A stretch of DNA of 64,000 bases from Azohydromonas caseinilytica (GTDB taxonomy: Bacteria; Pseudomonadota; Gammaproteobacteria; Burkholderiales; Burkholderiaceae_C): contig NZ_JABBFW010000001.1 in NCBI RefSeq assembly GCF_012927045.1, forward strand, positions 496,001 to 560,000, written 5' to 3'. The notes below the pieces were generated by a model. It saw only the letters and a list, made by a program, of their open reading frames with translations. It ran no database searches and was not told the DNA's origin. Position numbers and translations under genes: made by a program. Shown here piece after piece: positions 27,705-37,409 of this stretch (position 1 is the stretch's first letter; every line of letters starts with the position of its first letter).

Positions 27705-28445
27705 TCTACATCAAGCACTTACAGACGTTCTAGGGCCTGCAATGGGCTCAATGTATGAAAAACGTCTGAAAAAGTCCTCCCGCTAGAGCCTCTTGGTTGC
27801 GTCAGGATGACGCCCAGCTTTCTGCTCGCTGGGTTGGCAAAGCGGCTTTGAAGCAGTCATGCGCTGGGAGCCGGGTGGTCCACGAGGCTGGCACTGATGG
27901 CTCTTGGCTGTTGTCTCTGCTTTGGCGTCTTAGCGCGTTCACGAAAGCTGCTCGTCCTTGTGAACCTCCGAAACGTTTAGTTCAGAGAAGCGCTTGATCA
28001 GAGATCAGCAGCAACCAGTGCGTAAAAGCGCGCTCTCACCCAGTCGGTCCAGAGGGTCCCCAAGGGTCTGGTAATAGCCGACATGACTGTCTAGTCATTC
28101 GCGCACAGCGTTGTGCAAAAACTTGTGGATAACTTGTTCCTGATGTGTGGACAGATCAATGTCAAGCCGTTGATTCATCGAATGATTAGAGACATTGATA
28201 CCTAGAGAGGGCTAGCTGCTCGTCCTTTGAGCACACCACATGCAGGCTGCATTCTTACATTCGGATGCTTGCTAAGTCCTTGATTCCAATGAAGAATGAT
28301 TCCATCTTTCCATTCGTTACACAGCGGGAGCTGCTGGAATGAAGGGTTGGAACGCTGAAGAACAGAGCGTACATGTGAGAAGCACCATTTGAGGGTGCTG
28401 CTGGGCATAAGGGATGCTCAAGAGAAACGAACAATGGGAGCACGT
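27705..28445. other. Gene-poor left end of the island
   Basis: About 740 bp without a convincing gene, visibly more AT-rich than the chromosome. The first 65 bp resemble the sequence beyond attR and include a hairpin (CAGACGTT ... AACGTCTG near 27723-27766). A perfect DnaA-box match on the minus strand (TTATCCACA) lies at 28124-28132. A short palindromic stretch TTGATCAGAGATCAG lies near 27994. The last 150 bp presumably hold the promoter of the two-gene cassette. Confidence 0.5.
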
Positions 28446-28637
28446 ATGGAAGCCAAGTCGCTGGTCAAGGGTCTGGTCACAGTCCATTCGGTTCGCTCGG
28501 CCAACGGTAAGCTGATCTCCCAGTCCCAGAGCGGGGCCGCCCCTGCTCGTGCTGTTCAAAGTTTTCGAGTCATGGCAAAGCTGGGTAACATTGCTGCTTC
28601 CGGCGAACGTGCCATGCAATCGATGAAGAAAAAATGA
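28446..28637 (+). CDS. Small basic protein of unknown function (63 aa), first gene of a two-gene cassette
   Basis: A 63-residue basic protein starting MEAKSLVKGLVTVHSVRSAN, with a Ser/Gln-rich middle (KLISQSQSGAAPARAVQSF) and a C-terminal helix ending MQSMKKK. I chose the ATG at 28446 because GGGAG lies five bases before it; an ATG at 28434 also exists. No family is recognised and there is no signal peptide or HTH. Its stop overlaps the ATG of the next gene (ATGA), so the two are translationally coupled. It could be an antitoxin-like or regulatory partner; that is speculation. Confidence 0.65.
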   Translation: MEAKSLVKGLVTVHSVRSANGKLISQSQSGAAPARAVQSFRVMAKLGNIAASGERAMQSMKKK

Positions 28638-29170
28638 GCGCGCAGCCGCTTGCAAGCGGCTCCATCACTCCTCCTACTCCTCACACGACTTACTCCTCGC
28701 TCGTAGAGAGCGACGCTGACCTTGTCGGTCACGTCGCTTACGCCTTCTACAAGCGTGACAAGCTGAAGTTCTGTGAGCACATTCGCGCAACCCATGGACG
28801 TTCCCCTACCCAACAAGAGGTAGATGTCTTCATCCAAACGTGCAATTTGGACACGCGTCTTCAAGGCTATCGTGCCGAGGCCGAAGTCCTGCTAGAGCGT
28901 TTCACCGAGTACCAACTTGAGGATGCTGTTGAGGAAGTTCGCCGCGAATCAAATGAACGGTTAGCGGCGAAGCTGAGTGAGTCGAAGTCATGGGGCCGTT
29001 CTATTGCAGAGGCTTTGGTCGGAAGCCTGTTCGTAGCGATGATGTGGGCCCTGCTTGTCGTCCTGCTCTATGCCAACAAGGTCGGCACTGACAAGATGGC
29101 GAAGGACATTTTCAGCATTGACTTGAACTCCTCGCCGCAGCAATCAAGCCCGCAGCCTGCTTCAAAGTAG
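28634..29170 (+). CDS. Single-pass membrane protein of unknown function (178 aa), second gene of the cassette
   Basis: A 178-residue protein. It has a soluble N-terminal domain of about 120 residues with a conserved-looking block (LVGHVAYAFYKRDKLKFCEH) and long charged helices (AEAEVLLERFTEYQLEDAVE, EVRRESNERLAAKLSESKSW). One membrane segment follows at about residues 126-147 (LVGSLFVAMMWALLVVLLYA), then a short polar tail. It is tail-anchored rather than secreted. It overlaps the 63-aa gene by four bases. It converges on hsdR at the edge of a defence-bearing island. The layout resembles two-gene defence or toxin modules, but I do not recognise the family. Confidence 0.7.
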   Translation: MSAQPLASGSITPPTPHTTYSSLVESDADLVGHVAYAFYKRDKLKFCEHIRATHGRSPTQQEVDVFIQTCNLDTRLQGYRAEAEVLLERFTEYQLEDAVEEVRRESNERLAAKLSESKSWGRSIAEALVGSLFVAMMWALLVVLLYANKVGTDKMAKDIFSIDLNSSPQQSSPQPASK

Positions 29171-29255
29171 CCGTGAGGTTGGTGTAGTCACCTACTCGCC
29201 CCGTACGCGCCGGTGCCTGCTCTAGAACCGGCCCCATACAGCGCTCCTCCAGGCC

Positions 29256-32200
29256 TTATCCAGCTACGGTAGTCCCGGAGCCGGACCTCGCCCGCAGTGC
29301 CTCGTACAGCTGCGCCGGGCCAAGAAGGATGTCCTTCAACCCATCGCGCACCCGCTCAGACCCTAGAGCCTGCGTGCTCATGGTCTGGTGCGCTTCCAGC
29401 GCATCCATGATGGCTCCCAGCAGCGCGTCCTTCAGGTCCGGCGAGTTGGCGAACTGCTCCTTGCTATTGCTGGCCGCCTGCTGCACCAGCATTTCGTTCT
29501 CCAGCAGTTTGCCTTTGAGCACACCGTTGACGTAGAGGAGCTGGTCGTTGTCGGTCAGCTCGCCCTCGAACAGGCCGTTCACCTTTTGGATGATCTCGGT
29601 CAGGTAGTCCTTCTGCTTCTCCTGGACCGCGCCGCTGCCCATGGCGTCCATGGGTTGCAGCTTGTAGCTGCCGTCCGGGTTCAGTCCCATCGTCTGGGCG
29701 CCGCGGTTCTTCAGCGTGTGGTGCGTCAGTACCACCTTGCTCAGATCCACCGTGTCGCGCTCGCGCCCGAAGTCCAGCAGCGGGATGAGCCGCTTGTAGA
29801 ACAGGAAGCGCTTTTCGATGTCGGTGTTGCCGTAGTCGAAGATCTGGCTCAGGAACGCGTACAGGCGCACGTAGGCGCCCATGTCGTTCTTGAACAGCAG
29901 CAGTGCGTCCAGCGTGTCCTTGGCAGCCTTGGCCGCCTTCTCGTCGCCCTGCGCCTCGGCCTCGTTGTGCTCTTGCTGCGCGGCCTTGTAACGCTTCAAC
30001 AGCCGGTCGGCCACCGGCGCGATGGCCGCGTCCAATGCCTTCTGCGTCCCGTTAGGGTCTAGGTCCACCTTAGCCACCCGGTCCACCTCGAAGTCGTCGT
30101 AGTAGCCGGTGGCGTCGAGCTTGGCGCGCAGGTCGTAGACCAGGTGCGGATCGGTCGTGGCCTCTAGCTGCGCCGTCTCGTAGTAGGTCTGGAAGGCCTG
30201 GAGGATGGCGTCCGGCTCGTTGACGAAGTCGAGGATGTAGGTCGTGTCCTTGCCCGGATGCGCGCGGTTCAGGCGCGAGAGCGTCTGCACGGCCTGGATG
30301 CCGCCGAGCATCTTGTCCACGTACATGCCGCACAGCAGCGGCTGGTCGAAGCCGGTCTGGAACTTGTTGGCCACCAGCAACAGGTGGTAGTCGGGCTCTG
30401 CAAAGGCATCGCGGATGTCGCGGCCCTTGAGTCCGGGGTTCAGGTCCTTGCTGGCCTCGGTGACTGGTGCGGGGAAACTGTCAGGGTCATTGACCTCGCC
30501 GGAGAAGGCAACCAGCACGCCCAGCGGGTAGTTCTGCTTCTCGATGTAGGCGCGGATGGCTTTCTGCCAGCGCACCGCCTCCTTGCGGCTGCTCACCACC
30601 ACCATGGCCTTGGCCCGGCCGACGAGCAGCGGCTGCACGTTTTCGCGGTAGTGCTCGACGACGATCTGCACCTTCTGCGCGATGTTGTAGGGATGCAGCC
30701 GGACCCACTGCATGATTCCCTTCATCGCGGTACTGCGCTCGACCTCCTGCTCGTCGAACTCCTTGCCGTCGTGCGCGAGCTTGAAGGCGAGCTTGTAGCT
30801 GGTGTAGTTCTTGAGCACGTCGAGGATGAAGCCCTCCTCGATGGCCTGGCGCATCGAGTAGACGTGGAAGGGCCGGGGCAGCCCGTCCTCGCCCTTGCGG
30901 CCGAACAGCTCCAGCGTCTTGGCCTTGGGCGTGGCGGTGAAGGCCACGTAGGTCAGGCCCTTGGCGTCGGCGCGCGCTTCCATCTGCGCGGCCAGCAGTG
31001 CCTCGGTGTCGATCTCGCCGCCGTCCTGCAGATCGGCCCACTCTTGGGCCGACAGCAGTGCCTTGAGCTTGGCCGCAGCCTCGCCGGTCTGTGAGCTGTG
31101 GGCCTCGTCGGCGATCACGGCGAAGCGCTTGCCTTCCGTGGCGGCCAGCTCCTGCACAGCGGCCAGCGCGAAGGGGAAGGTCTGGATGGTGCAGACGATG
31201 ATCTTCTTGCCGTCTTTGAGCGCCTGCGACAGCTGCGCACTCTTGCTGCCGTGCTCGCTGGTGATGCTGGCCACCACGCCGGTGGTGCGCTCGAAGTCGA
31301 AGATGGCCTCCTGCAACTGCGCATCCAGCACGTTGCGGTCGCTCACCACCAGCACGCTGTCGAAGAGCTTGTGGTGCTGGGCGTCGTGCAGGTCGGCCAG
31401 GAAATGCGCGGTCCATGCAATGGAGTTGGTCTTGCCCGAGCCGGCCGAGTGCTGGATCAGGTAGCGCTCACCAGGGCCGTTCGCCAGGACGTCGGCCACG
31501 AGCTTTCGCGTCGCGTCGAGCTGGTGGTAGCGCGGGAAGATGACGGCCTTGAGCTGCTTCTTGTCGTCGCGCTTGCCGATGAGGTAGCGGTGCAGGATGT
31601 CGAGCCAGCTCTCCCGCTCCCACACCTGCTCCCAGAGATAGGCCGTGGCAAAGCCTTCCGGGTTGGGCTCGTTGCCCGCGCCGCCATTGTTGCCGCGGTT
31701 GAAGGGCAGGAAGGTGGTGGCTGGCCCCGCCAGCCGCGTGCTCATCATCACCTCGGACTGGCTCACCGCGAAGTGCACAAGCGCCCCGCCGGGGAAACCC
31801 AGCAACGGCTCCAGCACGCCGCCCTTTGGACTCGGATGGCGGTCGAAGCGGTACTGGTCCACGGCATCGTGCACGCTCTGCGTGAAGTCCGATTTCAGCT
31901 CGGCGGTGGCCACGGCGATGCCGTTGAGGAACAGCACCAAGTCCAGTGCGTCCTTCTGGTTGTTGGGCGAGTGGTTCACCTGCCGCACCACGCGCAGCCG
32001 GTTGGCGGCGTAGCGCGCCTGCGTTTCGGGGTTGAGCGCCAGCGCCGGCTTGAACTGGGCCAGCAGCAGCGGCTCCTTCAGGCCCAGCATCTCCACGCCA
32101 CGGCGCAGCACGTCTAGCGTGCCGCGCTCGTTGAGGCTCTTGCGCACGCGCTCGGCCAGCACTTTGGGCAACGCAGCGCCGTGGGTCTTGGACAGCTTCT

Positions 32201-32366
32201 GCCAGCTCTGGGCTTGAGTGCCTTCGACCCAGGCCAGCAGGTCGGGCAGGAACAGGCCGCTGGCGCGGTCAAACAGGGCACTGTCGCCGTCGGTGTACAG
32301 CCAGCCGTGGGCGGCCAGGTGGTGGCAGATTTCGGCCTCGAAATAGACTTCCTTGTGCAGCGCCAT
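29256..32366 (-). CDS. hsdR: Type I restriction endonuclease subunit R
   Basis: A 1036-residue motor/nuclease subunit of a type I RM enzyme. The N-terminal PD-(D/E)xK nuclease reads LDLVLFLNGIAVATAELKSD (Asp142, Glu156-x-Lys158). The SF2 translocase follows with Walker A SAGSGKT (307-313), DEAH (420-423) and FTATPK, then helicase domain 2 (FQTGFDQPLLCGMYVDK) and a helical C-terminus. Length and motifs are intact. The start ATG at 32364-32366 overlaps the stop of the DUF262 gene by one base (TGATG). It is the last gene of the operon read from hsdM. Confidence 0.96.
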   Translation of the reverse strand: MALHKEVYFEAEICHHLAAHGWLYTDGDSALFDRASGLFLPDLLAWVEGTQAQSWQKLSKTHGAALPKVLAERVRKSLNERGTLDVLRRGVEMLGLKEPLLLAQFKPALALNPETQARYAANRLRVVRQVNHSPNNQKDALDLVLFLNGIAVATAELKSDFTQSVHDAVDQYRFDRHPSPKGGVLEPLLGFPGGALVHFAVSQSEVMMSTRLAGPATTFLPFNRGNNGGAGNEPNPEGFATAYLWEQVWERESWLDILHRYLIGKRDDKKQLKAVIFPRYHQLDATRKLVADVLANGPGERYLIQHSAGSGKTNSIAWTAHFLADLHDAQHHKLFDSVLVVSDRNVLDAQLQEAIFDFERTTGVVASITSEHGSKSAQLSQALKDGKKIIVCTIQTFPFALAAVQELAATEGKRFAVIADEAHSSQTGEAAAKLKALLSAQEWADLQDGGEIDTEALLAAQMEARADAKGLTYVAFTATPKAKTLELFGRKGEDGLPRPFHVYSMRQAIEEGFILDVLKNYTSYKLAFKLAHDGKEFDEQEVERSTAMKGIMQWVRLHPYNIAQKVQIVVEHYRENVQPLLVGRAKAMVVVSSRKEAVRWQKAIRAYIEKQNYPLGVLVAFSGEVNDPDSFPAPVTEASKDLNPGLKGRDIRDAFAEPDYHLLLVANKFQTGFDQPLLCGMYVDKMLGGIQAVQTLSRLNRAHPGKDTTYILDFVNEPDAILQAFQTYYETAQLEATTDPHLVYDLRAKLDATGYYDDFEVDRVAKVDLDPNGTQKALDAAIAPVADRLLKRYKAAQQEHNEAEAQGDEKAAKAAKDTLDALLLFKNDMGAYVRLYAFLSQIFDYGNTDIEKRFLFYKRLIPLLDFGRERDTVDLSKVVLTHHTLKNRGAQTMGLNPDGSYKLQPMDAMGSGAVQEKQKDYLTEIIQKVNGLFEGELTDNDQLLYVNGVLKGKLLENEMLVQQAASNSKEQFANSPDLKDALLGAIMDALEAHQTMSTQALGSERVRDGLKDILLGPAQLYEALRARSGSGTTVAG

Positions 32367-34231
32367 CACTCCCCCTGTGCTTCGCGCGCCAGCTGCCGCG
32401 GGTCCCACACGCGGTCGGCAAGCTGCCGGTAGAGCGACTGCCGCTCTTCCATCTCGGCCTTGCCGAACTGGGGCAGTGCCCGGAACGGCAACTCCGCCTG
32501 GCGGATGTAGGCGAGGAAGCCAGGGTGCCGCTCGTAGCACTGCTCGTGCAGCGAGCGGGCCAGCAGGTTCTGGCTCACGTAGTGCGGCCGCTTGTCGGCG
32601 TAGGGCAGATCGCCATAGCTGGCGTTGAAGATCTTGGGCAGCAGGAGCAGCCCGCCGAAGCGGTTGCGCCATTCAGCGAACTCGGCCGGCGACGCGAATT
32701 CGTCGGTGTGCCGCTCGGGGTGGTCGGCCCAGATGTGTTCGATCTCGAACCGGCCACGCCCTTCCACGAGGTAGTCACTGGTCTGGCTGCGCATGCCCGA
32801 CACGGCTTCGAGATGCGCCGTCATGCGAGCCAGCAGCACTTTGATGTAGCGCATCGACCACTGGTTGAGCCCGAAGCCGGCAAAGCCGCTGCGCCGGCGG
32901 TCGCTGGTGCCGTCGAAGTCGCAGCCCTGCTCATCCAGCTTGGCCATGAGGATGCTCACCAGCTCGTCCAGCGCCTTGCCGCGGATGTCGCGCAGGATCA
33001 GGAACGCCGCATAGGACATGGCTGCGAAGGTCATGCTCAGGTAGTTCACCGCGCGCCGGGCCAGCAGGATGTCCAGGAAGATCGCCACAGCACGCACCTT
33101 GCGCTTCACGGTCTCGGGCGAGTCAGTCACCTGCAGCGGGGCCAACAGCAGCGGGTACTGCAGGGTGAAGTTGAAGCAGGCCACGTGGTAGACCGGCTCC
33201 AGCCCTTCTTCGGGCTTCAGCGACACCTTGCGGATGCGCTCGTACTGGCGCGTGTAGAACACGAAGTCTTGGCAGACGAAGCGGAAGTAGTCCTCGCCCT
33301 GGCGTAGCCCCAGGGCTTCGGCGTGCTGGCCCACCCAGCGGTGGAACTCGGTGCCGATGCGCTCAAAGTCTTTGTTCTCGGCGCCGCTGCGGCGCTCGCG
33401 CACGCTGTTGGCGTAGCGGCCCCGCAGCCAAGCCTTCACGGCGTCGGTGTCCTCGTCCTTGCCCAGCTTGCGCAGGGCCTCAATGCGTTCGCGCCAGAGT
33501 CGCGCCGCCTCGTTGCGCTGAACAACGTCGGTGATGTTGGCCAGCAGGTAACCCTTGAGCATGTCCAGCGGCGACAGCGACAGGCCCCGGTCGTTCATCG
33601 TTTCGAAGATGGTGTATGCGTCTTCGTCGGATGCAGCCGTTATTTCAATCAGGTATACATTGTCCGTTAGCCAATCGCAGAAATATGGCAAAGCTTCATC
33701 GTCAAGCTCGTTGCCTAATTCCTTCAGCAATCCATCCAAATCCTGGTAGCGCGCGACGATGGTTTGCACCGATTCCGAAGCTTCGCTGGTTTCAGGCACA
33801 TCGCCGTTGAATAGCGCTGTCATGATAGCAAGTCGGTCATCAACAGCAATATTGAACGCCTTCTTGCCGTAGCGCTCTGAATAAATGAGTTCTTCCAAAT
33901 GCACGCGGTCGGGCCGGTCACCCTGCCTCCGGTGTAGCAGCAGCAGCAGCAGGGTTAACGTGGTTAGCCGCTGCTGACCGTCCACAATGTAAAGCTGGCC
34001 GTCGCGCTTACTGAGAATAATGGAGCCCAAGAAGTAGTTGCCGTACTCTTCGACTGCCTCGCGCGCATTACTTGATCGATGCCACTGAAAAAACTGCGAC
34101 GTCAAGTCGTCGATCAGTTCTTTGGCCTGTTTGTGTTGCCAGCGATACTCCCGCTGGTAATAATCAATCTTGTAGCGCTTACCTTTGAGAATCTCGCTGA
34201 CAGTGCGTGCTTCGCCATCAATGGTTTTCAT
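32366..34231 (-). CDS. DUF262/DUF1524 protein (GmrSD/SspE-like nuclease) inside the type I RM operon
   Basis: A 621-residue protein. The N-terminal DUF262 ParB-like domain has YYQREYRW (about 24-31) and the signature VDGQQRLTTL (DGQQR at 84-88), associated with nucleotide hydrolysis in GmrS/SspE. A central helical region includes FETMNDRGLSLSPLDMLKGY. The C-terminal DUF1524 HNH-like nuclease has IEHIWADH (Glu498-His499), asparagines in RNRFGG and IFNASYGD, and Lys547. It thus resembles fused GmrSD type IV restriction enzymes and SspE. It overlaps hsdS by four bases and hsdR by one, so it is an integral operon member. Its relation to modification by this HsdMS is unknown. Confidence 0.9.
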   Translation of the reverse strand: MKTIDGEARTVSEILKGKRYKIDYYQREYRWQHKQAKELIDDLTSQFFQWHRSSNAREAVEEYGNYFLGSIILSKRDGQLYIVDGQQRLTTLTLLLLLLHRRQGDRPDRVHLEELIYSERYGKKAFNIAVDDRLAIMTALFNGDVPETSEASESVQTIVARYQDLDGLLKELGNELDDEALPYFCDWLTDNVYLIEITAASDEDAYTIFETMNDRGLSLSPLDMLKGYLLANITDVVQRNEAARLWRERIEALRKLGKDEDTDAVKAWLRGRYANSVRERRSGAENKDFERIGTEFHRWVGQHAEALGLRQGEDYFRFVCQDFVFYTRQYERIRKVSLKPEEGLEPVYHVACFNFTLQYPLLLAPLQVTDSPETVKRKVRAVAIFLDILLARRAVNYLSMTFAAMSYAAFLILRDIRGKALDELVSILMAKLDEQGCDFDGTSDRRRSGFAGFGLNQWSMRYIKVLLARMTAHLEAVSGMRSQTSDYLVEGRGRFEIEHIWADHPERHTDEFASPAEFAEWRNRFGGLLLLPKIFNASYGDLPYADKRPHYVSQNLLARSLHEQCYERHPGFLAYIRQAELPFRALPQFGKAEMEERQSLYRQLADRVWDPRQLAREAQGE

Positions 34232-35571
34232 GCGAAAAGCGCCTCCTTTGCAGGGATTTCCTGTGTCACGACATCTCGCACGTCGATCTGGCCGGTAACG
34301 GCGGCGGCGATCAAGGCACTGCGGCGCTCTTTCAGGAGGTTCATGGCGCGCTCGGATTCGGCTTGAAGTCTGTCCATCTTGTTGACTGCATCGTCAATGT
34401 ATTCTGCGATGGCCTGCTGCTCCTCTCTCGGAGGAACCAATATCAAAAATGACAGGAGACTGGACTGGGGAAGGTTGTTGGCCATCCCATTACCACCACT
34501 CAAGGAGTTTTCGATTTGAATGCGCAGAGCCCGGGATCGCAGCGCAGCAGCAAAGTATGCTGGAACCATGAAGGAATTCAAGCGGAGCCTGAATATCTTA
34601 TCGGACAGCAGCAGACGAGGACGGGCGATCATTACCAAGGCTGTTGAGCCCACAAGCTCTGGCGAGCCACTGGCCCGCGACATTAATAGGTCACCGGCGT
34701 GAATCTCGTAGCTCGGATCAGGCGACAACTCAGGCGGCAATGCCTTATTCTCGGTCGGCCGAAAAATGCCGCCGTTCAGGCACCCGGCCTTTAGCACACC
34801 CCATTCACCTTCCTCAGCTTCGCGTGCATGGCACTCTGGACTCCACCCTTGCTCAATCGCTGATATTACGCGGCGCAAGGAGCAAAGTTTCCAATGCGCT
34901 GGCACATCCCCCAACCACGCCACGCCGGAATCCGTCATCGGCACATTCGGATTGAGTCCCTTGGTGACCGCGTGAGAGATAGTGGCTTGGCGCTTTTCGG
35001 CCAGCAAGGCGATGAGATTTTCCTGCTCGGCAATCAGGGTGTCGATCTTGGCGGTTTCACGGTCGAGGAAGGTGGCGATGGCGACTTGCTCATCAAGTGT
35101 AGGCACGTAGACCAGTTGTCCTAGACTTTCCTTCTTAATGTGGCGCATGGTGCTTCCATGGGCATCTAGGTCAGCTAGCTTCGGAGCAAGGAATTTGATG
35201 AGGTAAAAGAGATAGGACTTAGTTGCCTCTTCCGTGGGGGAGACTTTGAAGATGTGCTGATTCAGCCATGCATCGCCGGCGCGCCAAATGAAACTGTCAA
35301 TCGTTGCTGACCAAGAGAAGAGCAAATCACCGGTCGAGACACGAAGCCTGCCATCAAGCTCGCCAGCAAAATAGTTGGGTTCCGCATCACTTGTGAGTTG
35401 CGCAATTCGGATAATCGGTTGCCCCTCGGCCGCCCAATCCTCGGGCTTGAACGCGAAACCGTTTTGATAGGTCGCCAAGCGCTTTAGGGCTGAACGAGTC
35501 CAGTGCGCAGGGACAGAGCCAATCAAATTGTCGCCGGTATCCACGCGATTGGGGTAGATCGGCAGGCTCAT
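34228..35571 (-). CDS. hsdS: Type I RM specificity subunit S
   Basis: A 447-residue specificity subunit with two target-recognition domains. The first follows [20 protein letters not shown], and the second follows the repeat-like [20 protein letters not shown] near residue 225. The central conserved spacer helix is present ([20 protein letters not shown]), as is the distal one ([20 protein letters not shown]). It sets the DNA sequence methylated and restricted. It overlaps hsdM by four bases (ATGA) and the DUF262 gene by four. The gene is visibly more AT-rich than its neighbours in places, as is usual for variable TRDs. The recognition site cannot be predicted here. Confidence 0.95.
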   Translation of the reverse strand: MSLPIYPNRVDTGDNLIGSVPAHWTRSALKRLATYQNGFAFKPEDWAAEGQPIIRIAQLTSDAEPNYFAGELDGRLRVSTGDLLFSWSATIDSFIWRAGDAWLNQHIFKVSPTEEATKSYLFYLIKFLAPKLADLDAHGSTMRHIKKESLGQLVYVPTLDEQVAIATFLDRETAKIDTLIAEQENLIALLAEKRQATISHAVTKGLNPNVPMTDSGVAWLGDVPAHWKLCSLRRVISAIEQGWSPECHAREAEEGEWGVLKAGCLNGGIFRPTENKALPPELSPDPSYEIHAGDLLMSRASGSPELVGSTALVMIARPRLLLSDKIFRLRLNSFMVPAYFAAALRSRALRIQIENSLSGGNGMANNLPQSSLLSFLILVPPREEQQAIAEYIDDAVNKMDRLQAESERAMNLLKERRSALIAAAVTGQIDVRDVVTQEIPAKEALFA

Positions 35572-37409
35572 TCCGCCAACTCCCCCATCATCGCCATGAT
35601 CCGCACCGACACCGCCTTTAGGTCCTCGTCGATGGCGTGCAGGCTGCGTGGCGGCTCAAAGACGTAGAAGTGGCGGTTGAACGGGATCTCATACCCCACC
35701 TTGCTCTTCTCGTCGTCGATCCAAGCGTCAGGCGCGTGCGGCAGCACCTCGCGCTTGAAATACTCACCAATGTCTTCGGTCAGCGGCACATTCTCGGTGT
35801 CGCGCAGCGCGGAATCCGGCTGTGGCTTGCCTTTTTGCTTGCCTTTGACCCCCAGCACCGGCTGGCCCTTTTCGTCGCGCAGCGGGCGCTCTACGGTGAT
35901 GGTCGTATAGCCGAACTCTTCGTTGCGGAAGATGCGTGAGATCGGCACGCGCTTGAGCCGCCCCCCTTCCGGTGCCACGGGCGGCATGTCGGTGTTGGTG
36001 ACGAGCTTTGGCTCGCCCAGCGGCTTCCCGTCAACATCCAGCACGGTGATGAACTCAGCCTCGGTGAACTCGCCGAACAGCCGCGTCACGGTGGCGATGT
36101 GCTCCTCGCTCATCTCCTTGCGCTTGGAGCCCAGGCTCTTGCGCATCTTCTGCCAGAAGCCGCTGGCGTCGATGAGTTGCACCAGGCCGCGGCGGTCCTC
36201 GGTCTTGCGGTTGGAGATGATCCAGACGTAGGTGGCGATGCCGGTGTTGTAGAACATGTCAGTGGGCAAGCCCACGATGGCCTCCACCAGGTCGTTCTCC
36301 AGCACGTAGCGTCGGATCTCGCTCTCGCCGCTGCCCGCGCCGCCGCTGAAAAGCGGCGAGCCATTAAGCACGATGCCAAAGCGGCTGCCGCCGTCCTGGG
36401 TCGGGCGCATCTTCGACACCAGGTGCATCAGGAACAGCATCGATCCGTCATTGATGCGCGGCAGGCCGGGGCCGAAGCGGCCGTCGAAGCCCTTCTGTTC
36501 GTGCTCCTGGCGCACCATCTTCTCGACTTTCTTCCACTCCACGCCGAAGGGCGGGTTGGAGAGCATGTAGTCGAACTTCTGGTGGGCGTGGCCGTCGTCG
36601 CTGAGCGTGTTGCCGGCGACGATGTTGCGCACGTCCTGGCCCTTGATGAGCATGTCGGCCTTGCAGATGGCGTAGGACTCGTCGTTGAGCTCCTGGCCGT
36701 ACATGGTCAGCCGCGCGTGCGGGTTGTGCTCCAGCAGGTACTCGCCGGCGACGGAGAGCATGCCGCCGGTGCCCGCCGTGGGGTCGTAGATGGTGCGCAC
36801 CACGGCGTTGCCGGGCGTGAGCACGTCGTCGTCCGCGATGAACAGCAGGTTCACCATGAGGCGGATGACCTCGCGCGGCGTGAAGTGCTCCCCCGCCGTT
36901 TCGTTGGAGATTTCCGCGAACTTGCGGATCAGTTCCTCGAACACCAGTCCCATGCTGGCGTTGTCCACGGTCCCCGGGTGCAGGTCGATGTTGGCGAACT
37001 TCTCGACGACCAGGTACAGCAGCCCGGCCTTGGCCAGCCGCTCGACCTGCGTGTAGAAGTCAAAGCGCTCGAAGATGTCGCGCGCCGCCGGCGAGAAGGC
37101 CTGGACGTAGGCGTAGAGGTTCTGGCGGATGTGGTCCTGGTCACCCAGCAGCTTGCCCAGGTCCAGCGGCGAGGTGTTGTAGAAGCTCTGCCCCGCTTTG
37201 CGCAGCAGGAAAGGGTCAGGGTTGATGCCGGCCTTGGTCTTGGCCTCGTACTCGGCCAGCACTGCGGGCTTGGTGCTCTCCAGCACGCAGTCCAGGCGCC
37301 GCAGTACGGTGAAGGGCAGGATGACGCGGCCGTATTCGCTTTGCTTGTAGTCGCCGCGCAGGAGGTCGGCGACGGACCAGATGAAGGACGACAGGGCTTG
37401 GTGATTCAT
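35568..37409 (-). CDS. hsdM: Type I RM DNA adenine methyltransferase subunit M
   Basis: A 613-residue N6-adenine methyltransferase. The N-terminal HsdM helical domain ([35 protein letters not shown]) precedes the catalytic domain. That domain has the SAM-binding motif DPTAGTGGM (209-217) and the catalytic NPPF (285-288). The C-terminus is long and charged. I chose the ATG at 37407-37409 (CAGGAAAC upstream), which gives the family N-terminus. It is the first gene of the hsdM-hsdS-DUF262-hsdR operon; its promoter must lie in the 340 bp before the IS21 copy. Confidence 0.96.
   Translation of the reverse strand: MNHQALSSFIWSVADLLRGDYKQSEYGRVILPFTVLRRLDCVLESTKPAVLAEYEAKTKAGINPDPFLLRKAGQSFYNTSPLDLGKLLGDQDHIRQNLYAYVQAFSPAARDIFERFDFYTQVERLAKAGLLYLVVEKFANIDLHPGTVDNASMGLVFEELIRKFAEISNETAGEHFTPREVIRLMVNLLFIADDDVLTPGNAVVRTIYDPTAGTGGMLSVAGEYLLEHNPHARLTMYGQELNDESYAICKADMLIKGQDVRNIVAGNTLSDDGHAHQKFDYMLSNPPFGVEWKKVEKMVRQEHEQKGFDGRFGPGLPRINDGSMLFLMHLVSKMRPTQDGGSRFGIVLNGSPLFSGGAGSGESEIRRYVLENDLVEAIVGLPTDMFYNTGIATYVWIISNRKTEDRRGLVQLIDASGFWQKMRKSLGSKRKEMSEEHIATVTRLFGEFTEAEFITVLDVDGKPLGEPKLVTNTDMPPVAPEGGRLKRVPISRIFRNEEFGYTTITVERPLRDEKGQPVLGVKGKQKGKPQPDSALRDTENVPLTEDIGEYFKREVLPHAPDAWIDDEKSKVGYEIPFNRHFYVFEPPRSLHAIDEDLKAVSVRIMAMMGELAE

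Noticed and set aside
28124-28132. Replication origin at the DnaA-box match
   Set aside because: A single perfect box with no further boxes, no AT-rich unwinding block and no replication gene adjacent. One match can occur by chance in AT-richer DNA.
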